Shown in pieces: positions 33,996 to 39,847 of a DNA stretch of 39,847 nucleotides (position 1 is the first letter of the stretch; each line of letters opens with the position of its first letter). Under the pieces are notes generated by a model. That model did not search any database, was not told the origin of the DNA, and saw only the letters and a list, made by a program, of their open reading frames with translations. The DNA is taken from NCBI GenBank assembly GCA_946402905.1, contig CAMIYC010000031.1, positions 1 to 39,847 on the forward strand, read 5' to 3'. The position numbers and the translations under genes are program-made. The DNA comes from an uncultured Prevotellaceae bacterium (GTDB lineage: Bacteria > Bacteroidota > Bacteroidia > Bacteroidales > Bacteroidaceae).

Positions 33996-34036
33996 CCATC
34001 AAAAAAGCCCCCTCGATGAGGGGGCTTTTTTGATGG
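33996..34036. terminator. Bidirectional terminator between convergent GH97 and GH57-like genes
   Basis: A 19-bp perfect stem from CCATCAAAAAAGCCCCCTC to its complement around a GAT loop, with A6 and T6 in the arms so that either strand ends a GC stem in T-run. It stops GH97 (+) and the glycogen operon (-), whose last stop codon is at 34042. Confidence 0.9.
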
Positions 34037-34041
34037 GATTT

Positions 34042-35436
34042 TTATTCTTCCTTTTTCTTGGTGGTGCGCTTGGCGGCGGGCTTCTTGACAGCTTCTGGAG
34101 CTACTTTTTCCAGTTTGGCCTTCAGTTTGTCCTCCTCCTTCTGCATCTTGTCGATCTTGGCTTGCAGGCGGGTGATCTCCTTGTCTTTCTTCTCGATCTC
34201 GTCGCCCTGGTTCTTGATGGTGGTGAGCAGTGCGTCGAGTTCGTCGTTGTCTATATCCTCTGGATAGAGGCTGTTGACACGGTTGATGAAGTCGCCGAGG
34301 ATATTCATGTAGTTGGTGAATGCGTCGAACGGCGTGCTGTAGATGCCCCTGTCGAGTCCCACGTTGGAGGGCTTGGTGGTCATGAAGCGGAAGTTATTGG
34401 AAGCCTGCAGGTAGTCCCAGTCCTGATTGATGCGCGGATCGTCGGCGATACGCAGACGGTCGGCGATGCTATACAGCTTGTTGAAAGCCTCGCGCTGCAT
34501 CGGGTTGCCGAGCCAGCAGCTCACGTCGCGCTCCTCGTCTACCCATGACAGCGTGTCGGGCACGTCGAGGCTTCCCACGCTCTTCATCTTCATGCAGATC
34601 TCTGTCGGTGTGGAGAAGGTGATGCCTTTCTCCTTGGCGCATGCGGGCAATGCCTTGAGGAACTCGAGGATGTTGCTCGACAGCGGCTGTGCGATGCCCA
34701 GTGCAGAGAGTTCCATGAAGATATTGATCACCTGCTCCTCCTCGGGGAATTCCGAGATGCGCTTGATGTAGTTGTCGGCGAAGAGAGGATATCCTTCCCA
34801 TTCGCTGTTGTTGAAGCGCAGCGAGATGTCGTCACTCAGTGTCACGTCGCGCAGCAGCAGTTTGAGGTTGGGTGCGATGGCACAGTTGTATACGTAGTGG
34901 GGCGACTTCCATCCGAGCACATGTTTTGCGCCCTCGGTGAGCATGCCCTTGAATCCCATGGCCGCAGCCTGTCCGCCGATGTCGTCGCTATAGATGAGCG
35001 ACGAGTTGCGCAGCACTTGTGGCTCCTGCCCGAAGTACTCTTTGATTTTGACACACTGCTTGCGTACGTCGCGCTCGAAGGAAGCCTCATTGGCGAGAGC
35101 TGCGAGTCCGTGCGAATAAGGCTCTGCGAGGAATTCCACCTGTCCTGTGGCGTTGAGGTCCTGCAGTTTGGCGAGCACCTGCGGAGCGTGCATCTCCAGT
35201 TGTTCTATACCCGTGCCAGAGAGCGAGAAGGCCACCTTGAAGTAGTCTCCATGGTTTTTGATCATCTCCTCGATGGCATTGAGAGCAGGCATGTACGAGC
35301 GGTTGGCGATGTCGGTGATGGAACGCTCATTCTCGTAGTCATCATAATAATAATGGTCTGTACCGATGTCGAAGAAACGGTACCGCTTGAGATGTATGAT
35401 CTGATGTATCTCAAAATATAAGCAAATTGTTTTCAT
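34042..35436 (-). CDS. GH57 alpha-amylase-like protein lacking both canonical catalytic residues
   Basis: 464 aa, cytoplasmic (no signal). The GH57 fold is clear: YFEIHQ (7-12), FSLSGTGIEQLE (70-81), VEFLAEPYSHGL (100-111), LRNSSLIYSDDIG (142-154), GMLTEGAKHVLGWKSPHYVY (164-183), FMELSALG (240-247), FSTPTEI and WVDEERDVSCWLGN. In active alpha-amylases of this type the segments read NTEL (nucleophile Glu) and FMDYETFG (acid/base Asp); here they read NSSL (Ser146) and MELS (Glu242). I recall such alpha-amylase-like homologues being described from Bacteroides. Residues about 405-450 form a coiled coil (KKDKEITRLQAKIDKMQ) before a Lys/Ala/Pro-rich tail. It is the last gene of the glycogen operon, 12 nt after GT4. 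A regulatory or scaffolding role in glycogen metabolism is more likely than hydrolysis. Confidence 0.92.
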   Translation of the reverse strand: MKTICLYFEIHQIIHLKRYRFFDIGTDHYYYDDYENERSITDIANRSYMPALNAIEEMIKNHGDYFKVAFSLSGTGIEQLEMHAPQVLAKLQDLNATGQVEFLAEPYSHGLAALANEASFERDVRKQCVKIKEYFGQEPQVLRNSSLIYSDDIGGQAAAMGFKGMLTEGAKHVLGWKSPHYVYNCAIAPNLKLLLRDVTLSDDISLRFNNSEWEGYPLFADNYIKRISEFPEEEQVINIFMELSALGIAQPLSSNILEFLKALPACAKEKGITFSTPTEICMKMKSVGSLDVPDTLSWVDEERDVSCWLGNPMQREAFNKLYSIADRLRIADDPRINQDWDYLQASNNFRFMTTKPSNVGLDRGIYSTPFDAFTNYMNILGDFINRVNSLYPEDIDNDELDALLTTIKNQGDEIEKKDKEITRLQAKIDKMQKEEDKLKAKLEKVAPEAVKKPAAKRTTKKKEE

Positions 35437-35448
35437 TATATGTGTGTT

Positions 35449-36714
35449 TTATTTGTTCAGTGTGCGTATATAAAGTTCCTTGATCCAGCGTCCCACTTTC
35501 TCCCATGTGATTTGGTCAACCTCACGTTTTCCCTCCTCCTGCAGATAATGGAACAAGCTGTCGTTGTGACAGATGGAATAGATAGCATCGGCCAGGGCAT
35601 GTATATCCCAGTAGTCGACTTTTATACAATTGTGCAAGATTTCGGCACATCCGCTCTGCCAAGAGATGATAGAGGGTGTGCCACACTGCATGGCCTCGAG
35701 CGGCGAGATGCCGAAAGGCTCACTGACCGATGGCATGACATATACATCAGAGTCTTTGAGACACTCATACACCTGCTTTCCGCGCATGAATCCCGGGAAG
35801 TGGAAGCGGTCGGCAATGCCGCGCTCCGCTGCGAGTTGTATCATGGCGTCCATCATATCTCCCGATCCTGCCATGCAGAAACGCACGTTGCGTGTGCGGT
35901 GCAGCACCATGTTGGCAGCCTCGACGAAATACTCCGGTCCTTTCTGCATGGTGATACGTCCGAGGAAGGTGACCACCTTCTCCTTGTTGGTGTGGTCGGG
36001 ACGCGGGATGTCCTGCAGTTCCTGGCGCAGGGGATATACGGCATTGTGCATGGTGAACACCTTGCGCGGATCCTGGAAGTAGTGGTTGATGACGGTCTGC
36101 CGTGTGAGTTCCGACACACACATGATGCAGTCGGCATTGTCCATACCGTCCTTCTCGATGGAGTATACGGTAGGATTCACTTTTCCGCGGCTGCGGTCGA
36201 AGTCGGTGGCATGCACGTGTATGCAGAGTGGTTTTCCGCTGACGTTCTTGGCATGTATGCCGGCGGGATAGGTGAGCCAGTCGTGGGCATGTATGATGTC
36301 AAACTCCTCTGTCCTGGCTACGACACCGGCTATGACCGAGTAGTTGTTGATTTCCTCGTGCAGGTTTTGGGGATATCCTCCAGCAAACTCCATACATCCG
36401 AGGTCGTTGACGTGCATATAGTTGAAGTCGGCGTAGATATGGTCGCGCAGTTTGAAATAATAGTCGGGATCCATGATGTTTCCCACCCGGCTTTTGACAT
36501 ACTCCCTGTCCACATCGCGCCAAGCAATAGGCACGGCACACATGCCCACGATACGGCAGGCCGACTGGTCCTCATCGCCGAAAGGTTTTGGCAGGCAGAG
36601 TGTGATGTCCATGTCGCCCTGTGCGTGGAGTCCTTCAGAGATACCGAAATTAGCGGTGGCGAGTCCGCCGAACACATGAGGAGGATACTCCCATCCAAAC
36701 ATTAAAACTTTCAT
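35449..36714 (-). CDS. GT4-family glycosyltransferase, likely glycogen/alpha-glucan synthesis
   Basis: 421 aa, cytoplasmic, GT-B fold. N-terminal half: MKVLMFGWEYPPHVFGGLA (1-19) with the glycine-rich loop of glucan synthases, and IHAHDWLTYPAG (141-152). C-terminal half: FLGRITMQKGPEYFVEA (250-266), MAGSGD (281-286) and EPFGISPLEAMQCGTPS (332-348) with the E-x7-E nucleotide-sugar site (E332, E340). It uses an activated nucleotide sugar, by family habit UDP- or ADP-glucose. Bacteroidetes encode this enzyme between a debranching enzyme and a GH57 protein, as here, and it is annotated as glycogen synthase in such clusters. It starts 14 nt after the debranching gene and ends 12 nt before GH57, so it is co-transcribed. 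Confidence 0.92.
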   Translation of the reverse strand: MKVLMFGWEYPPHVFGGLATANFGISEGLHAQGDMDITLCLPKPFGDEDQSACRIVGMCAVPIAWRDVDREYVKSRVGNIMDPDYYFKLRDHIYADFNYMHVNDLGCMEFAGGYPQNLHEEINNYSVIAGVVARTEEFDIIHAHDWLTYPAGIHAKNVSGKPLCIHVHATDFDRSRGKVNPTVYSIEKDGMDNADCIMCVSELTRQTVINHYFQDPRKVFTMHNAVYPLRQELQDIPRPDHTNKEKVVTFLGRITMQKGPEYFVEAANMVLHRTRNVRFCMAGSGDMMDAMIQLAAERGIADRFHFPGFMRGKQVYECLKDSDVYVMPSVSEPFGISPLEAMQCGTPSIISWQSGCAEILHNCIKVDYWDIHALADAIYSICHNDSLFHYLQEEGKREVDQITWEKVGRWIKELYIRTLNK

Positions 36715-36728
36715 TTCTTTCTCCTCCC

Positions 36729-38678
36729 TTATTTAGAATAGTTATACGATTCGAGCAAATTGAGTGTGCGCAGTATCTCTGCCACGTTCATAGCGAACGA
36801 CATGGCACCTCGTCCGAGGAATGGCGGGTTGCCGTCGAAGAGTTCGCTGATGGTACCCATGCAGTGATAATACATCTCGTCCTCATATCCGACCATCTGC
36901 CTTTCGATAAAGCTGAGTCTGGTGCGCTTATAGATCTTGAGGCAAGCCTCCATATAGAATCCTCCGAGCCAGGGCCATGCGGTGCCCTGGTGATAGGCGT
37001 AGTCGCGCTGTGTCTGCGGTCCGACGTACATGGGGTTGTATCCTCCGCTCTTGGGCGAGAGCGACCGTAGTCCCTTGGGGGTGAGGAGTTCGCGTGTACA
37101 CACGTCAAGCACGCTTTTCTTCTGTTCCTGTGAGAGTGGTGAGTAGTCGAAAGCCACGGGGAAGATCATGTTGGGCCTTACGCTCCAGTCCATCATATTT
37201 CCGTCGACATAGTCGTAGAGATATCCGTACTCGTTGAGGAAGGTATCTACGAACGACTTCTTGCAGAGCTCGGCCATCTGCTCCAGCTGCTCCGCCCTTG
37301 GGTCATTGCCGTTATCCCTGGCCATGGCAGCGGCATAGCGCAATGCGTTGTACCAGAGAGCGTTGAACTCTACGACGAATCCGGTGCGTGGCACGACAGG
37401 TCTTCCGTTAGCGGTGGAGTTCATCCATGTGACGGCCTTGTCACGCCCCTCGGTGCGCAGCAGTCCGTTCTCCTCGAGCGTGAGGTTGGGATGCTGGTTG
37501 CCGGCGACGTAGTCCACGATGTCGTCCACCAGTTTTCCATACATCTTGTATGCTTTCTCCTTGCCACATTCCTTGCCATACTGCTGTATGGCCCAGATGG
37601 CCCAGAGCGGCACGTCGGGCTGCTCTATCTCATAGATTTTGACAGTGAGCGGCTTCTCCTCCATAAACTCCCGGAGTCCTTTCTCGGCGGTTTTCATCAC
37701 CAGTTCGAAGTAGTCCTGCTCTTCGATGGCGAGGGTCAGTCCCGGCAGCGAGATGAAAGTGTCGCGTGCCCTTGCCTTAAACCACGGGTATCCTGCGAGC
37801 AGGTATCTGTCGTCGTTGGGCATACGGTTGTGGAACTGGTGTGCGGCATTGACCAGGCAGTGGAAGAAGTTGTCTCTCGGGTTGCGCTCAGCGACCTCAT
37901 CCTCAAAGAGTTTCTTGAGAGTCGCGGTGCGTATCTTAGAGGTAGAGCCCGAGAAGACGATGCTCTCCCCCTTGCGGATGTTCATCTCGAAATATCCGGG
38001 CACATAGAGGTCCTCATTGGAGGCATATCCTCTCTCCTGCTCTTTGGGGTATTCCACACCCCGGTACCAGTCGGGCTGGAAGACGAACTCGTTTTTCTTG
38101 CTGAACTGCATATACAGGTCAGGATATCCTGCGTACATGCATGTCTTGATACCATTGTCCACGGCAGTATAGTCGCGGCTTGCGGTGTAATTCTCATGAG
38201 TGAACTGTCTGACGCTTCTGAATGCGAGGAACGGTCTGAAGCGCAGGGTGGTGGCAGAGTGTGCGTCGACGAGTGTGTACCTGATGAGGATACGGTCTTC
38301 ATAATGCTGGAAGACTACCTCTTTCTTGAGCACCACGCCCCCCACCCGGTAGATGGTGGTAGGTACTTTGTCGCAGTCGAACTCACGGATGTACTTGTGG
38401 CCCTTTGGGCTGAAATTGTTGCCCTGATACTTGTGCAGTCCTAAATTGAATTCAGCTCCATGCTGGATGACTGTAACGTCGAGCGAGGAGAGCAGCACGT
38501 GGTTTTCGTCGTCCAGCTCAGGTATGGGTACGACGAGCAAGCCATGATACTTCCTGGTGTTGCAGTCTACAATTGTAGAACAAGAATATGCTCCTGAGCG
38601 GTTGGTTCTGAGCAGCTCACGGGGCAGTGACTCCTGCAGGTTGGTCATCAGCGCTTTTTCTAATCGAAGATAACTCAT
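36729..38678 (-). CDS. Bacterial glycogen debranching enzyme (GH133-type amylo-alpha-1,6-glucosidase)
   Basis: 649 aa, cytoplasmic. The N-terminal domain (about 20-240) opens with ELLRTNRSGAYSCSTIVDCNTRKYHGLLV, typical of bacterial GDE N-domains. The C-terminal (alpha/alpha)6 barrel (about 275-640) has GYPWFKARARDTFISLPGL, EGRDKAVTWMNS, PRTGFVVEFNALWYNAL and DYAYHQGTAWPWLGGF, holding the acidic residues of the active site. It removes alpha-1,6 branches from storage glucan. It is the first gene of the debranching-GT4-GH57 operon and has a full consensus promoter in the shared divergent region with the Crp-type regulator. Length and domain order match the family, and nothing suggests damage. 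Confidence 0.95.
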   Translation of the reverse strand: MSYLRLEKALMTNLQESLPRELLRTNRSGAYSCSTIVDCNTRKYHGLLVVPIPELDDENHVLLSSLDVTVIQHGAEFNLGLHKYQGNNFSPKGHKYIREFDCDKVPTTIYRVGGVVLKKEVVFQHYEDRILIRYTLVDAHSATTLRFRPFLAFRSVRQFTHENYTASRDYTAVDNGIKTCMYAGYPDLYMQFSKKNEFVFQPDWYRGVEYPKEQERGYASNEDLYVPGYFEMNIRKGESIVFSGSTSKIRTATLKKLFEDEVAERNPRDNFFHCLVNAAHQFHNRMPNDDRYLLAGYPWFKARARDTFISLPGLTLAIEEQDYFELVMKTAEKGLREFMEEKPLTVKIYEIEQPDVPLWAIWAIQQYGKECGKEKAYKMYGKLVDDIVDYVAGNQHPNLTLEENGLLRTEGRDKAVTWMNSTANGRPVVPRTGFVVEFNALWYNALRYAAAMARDNGNDPRAEQLEQMAELCKKSFVDTFLNEYGYLYDYVDGNMMDWSVRPNMIFPVAFDYSPLSQEQKKSVLDVCTRELLTPKGLRSLSPKSGGYNPMYVGPQTQRDYAYHQGTAWPWLGGFYMEACLKIYKRTRLSFIERQMVGYEDEMYYHCMGTISELFDGNPPFLGRGAMSFAMNVAEILRTLNLLESYNYSK

Positions 38679-38742
38679 ATTATTAGTTTAAAGATTTAAA
38701 AACGTATCAGATTTTGAGATTAGCGAAGTTTCTCGCTTTTGG

Positions 38743-38774
38743 CAAAGGTAATAAAATTTGCATTTTTCAGCAAA
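38743..38774 (-). promoter_or_regulatory. Promoter of the glycogen operon
   Basis: Minus strand: TTTG (38774-38771), exactly 20 nt, then TACCTTTG (38750-38743). It is a full consensus match with a leader of about 57 nt. Confidence 0.75.
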
Positions 38775-38840
38775 TTATCAGGCTGTTTTTTTTGTTCTGT
38801 CTCGATTTTTGTGTCACTCAAGAGAAAAACGCCTCATAAA

Positions 38841-38872
38841 TTGTCTGTTATCACAAAAAAAACGTATTTTTG
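38841..38872 (+). promoter_or_regulatory. Promoter of the Crp/Fnr-family gene
   Basis: TTG (38841-38843), 21-nt spacer, TATTTTTG (38865-38872). The transcript would begin near 38880, which rules out the in-frame start at 38758 and supports ATG 38920. Confidence 0.7.
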
Positions 38873-38919
38873 CCCCTGCTTGGCGAAGTTTTTCCGCCTT
38901 GGTAATCATTTTTCAGGAT

Positions 38920-39627
38920 ATGTCAGTCAACCTCAGTTCCATCATCGATCAAGACCATCTGTCGCCGTCTCTTCGCACGCTGTGGTCAAGCCTTACGGGC
39001 CGGCAGCGCCAGCTGGTGACCGACCGCCTGCAAGCAGGTCTTTTCTCGCGGAATGAGACGGTGTGTACTGCGGGCGAGCCTGCCGGCAGGCTTTACGTGC
39101 TGGTTAGCGGCACGCTGAAAGAGTCTGCATGCGGTCAGGACGGCCGTCAGCAGATTCTGCGTCTCCTCCGTCCCGTCACGCTGTTTGGTTTTCAGGCCTA
39201 TTTCTCCGAGGATTCCTATCCCACCACGGTGACGGCACTGGAGAGGTGTCAGGTGCTGATGCTCCCGATGGACACTGTGACGTCCTTGATGAGAACCAAC
39301 CGCCATGTGAGCGAGTATTTTCTCCGTCAGCTCTCCTCAGAGTTGGCTTTCTCCTTCTCCCGCACGGTCAGCCTCACTCAGAAGCACATCCGCGGCCGTC
39401 TGGCCGAGGCGTTGCTTCTTCTGCTTGAATGCGGTGCAGCTTCCGACGGTCAGACGTTGAGCACCTATATGAGCCGGGAGGACCTGGCGAGTTTTTCAAA
39501 CATGACCACGAGCAATGCTATCCGCACGCTGTCGGCTTTTGCCAAGGAAGGGCTGGTGTCGCTCGATGGCAAACGCATCAGGATTCTTCAAGAAGAAGAA
39601 CTTCACAGGATTTCGCTGCTGGGGTGA
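38920..39627 (+). CDS. Crp/Fnr-family transcriptional regulator
   Basis: 235 aa from ATG 38920, chosen because the promoter lies after the upstream in-frame ATG. Residues about 30-145 form a cyclic-nucleotide-binding-type beta-roll (LFSRNETVCTAGEPAGRLYVLVSGTLKE; FGFQAYFSEDSYPTTVTALERCQVLMLP). A dimerisation helix follows, and a winged helix-turn-helix lies at about 175-225 (YMSREDLASFSNMTTSNAIRTLSAFAKEGLVSLDGKRIRI). The beta-roll lacks a clear cAMP phosphate-binding cassette of the RxS type, and there is no N-terminal cysteine cluster for an iron-sulfur centre, so the signal is unknown. It is divergent from the glycogen operon and shares a control region with it, so it may regulate that operon and itself. 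Confidence 0.93.
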   Translation: MSVNLSSIIDQDHLSPSLRTLWSSLTGRQRQLVTDRLQAGLFSRNETVCTAGEPAGRLYVLVSGTLKESACGQDGRQQILRLLRPVTLFGFQAYFSEDSYPTTVTALERCQVLMLPMDTVTSLMRTNRHVSEYFLRQLSSELAFSFSRTVSLTQKHIRGRLAEALLLLLECGAASDGQTLSTYMSREDLASFSNMTTSNAIRTLSAFAKEGLVSLDGKRIRILQEEELHRISLLG

Positions 39628-39654
39628 GTCTTGTGAGGATTTTCAGGTAGTTTT

Positions 39655-39847
39655 TTTATCAAGAATTTTAGAATTTTAGAATTTTTGATGCCAACAGGCT
39701 GTTTCACGCTCGGCTGGATTGGTAATCCATCACGCTCGGCTGGATTTGCAATCCAGCCGCTATGAATATAAGGATTTTTAATCCGAAAGAATTGATATTT
39801 CGCATTACAAATGCTCATACTCAATGCGGACGGATTGCAAATCCGCC
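39655..39847. repeat. REP-like cluster of four GGATT-NNN-AATCC hairpins next to a repeat motif shared with the 5364-5690 element
   Basis: The 30 nt at 39655-39684 (TTTATCAAGAATTT, then two GAATTT-ended units) match 5449-5478 with two mismatches. After it, GGATT-NNN-AATCC hairpin cores start at 39716, 39742, 39772 and 39832, each with a 3-nt loop. The first two are in a near-duplicate CACGCTCGGCTGGATT context, and the second extends to the 21-bp palindrome at 39738-39758. No coding sequence is seen, and the element runs off the window. Confidence 0.7.

Larger units (their letters stand above)
38723..38916. promoter_or_regulatory. Divergent control region with a duplicated segment near both start sites
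   Basis: Two imperfect copies of one segment, in the same orientation: 38723-38770 and 38883-38916. Both begin GCGAAGTTT, run into a short palindrome (AGCGAAGTTTCTCGCT at 38722-38737; GGCGAAGTTTTTCCGCC at 38882-38898), then share TTGG, TAAT and end CATTTTTCAG. The first overlaps the predicted transcript start of the debranching operon, the second that of the Crp-type gene. A shared operator, perhaps for the Crp-family protein itself, would explain the arrangement. Confidence 0.5.

Noticed and set aside
38758..38919. Upstream ATG for the Crp-type gene giving 289 residues
   Set aside because: A consensus promoter at 38841-38872 lies inside the extension, and the Crp fold begins after ATG 38920.

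Overview
The window looks like a chromosomal segment of a Bacteroidota bacterium, most likely a Prevotella-type (Prevotellaceae) gut or rumen species. It holds three SusC-type receptors, two complete SusC/SusD pairs, Bacteroidetes promoters (TAnnTTTG -7 boxes, several with TTG/TTTG about 20 nt upstream), start codons without Shine-Dalgarno sequences, T9SS-like C-terminal tails, and the glycogen cluster typical of the group (debranching enzyme, GT4, GH57). The genus is an inference from gene content only.

Layout. (A) 1-3196, minus: a SusC receptor cut by the window start, with its own promoter. (B) 3685-12727, minus: an unusual GDPD-DUF3089 fusion, a GH28-SusC-SusD operon and a small outer-membrane beta-barrel protein. 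(C) 13135-33921, plus: a GH28-GH105 fusion, a small secreted protein, a repeat-rich surface protein, a multidomain CE8 pectin methylesterase, SusC, a long SusD, a DUF5123-type surface lipoprotein, a PL1 pectate lyase and a GH97 glycosidase. (D) 34042-38678, minus: GH133 debranching enzyme, GT4 glycosyltransferase and a GH57-like protein as one tight operon. (E) 38920-39627, plus: a divergent Crp/Fnr regulator.

B and C together form a pectin utilisation locus. CE8 removes methyl esters, PL1 cleaves the de-esterified backbone, SusC/SusD and the DUF5123 lipoprotein capture and import oligomers, and GH28, GH105 and GH97 trim saturated ends, unsaturated ends and a side-chain sugar. No hybrid two-component or ECF regulator of the locus is in the window, nor are the genes for galacturonate catabolism. 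D is core storage-glucan metabolism and is unrelated to pectin.

The intergenic DNA is unusually structured. There are four regions with strict 9-nt-period arrays and one with a 7-nt period, mostly between a stop codon and a hairpin. There are MITE-like inverted-repeat elements at 3490-3612 and 5364-5690, and a REP-like cluster at the right end sharing a 30-nt motif with the second element. A self-contained promoter, double hairpin and U-tract at 12866-12972 suggests a small RNA. The susC gene at 22617 has a structured leader enclosing a 23-codon ORF. The divergent glycogen/Crp promoter region contains a partly duplicated segment placed near both predicted start sites. None of these could be tested by computation or database search here.
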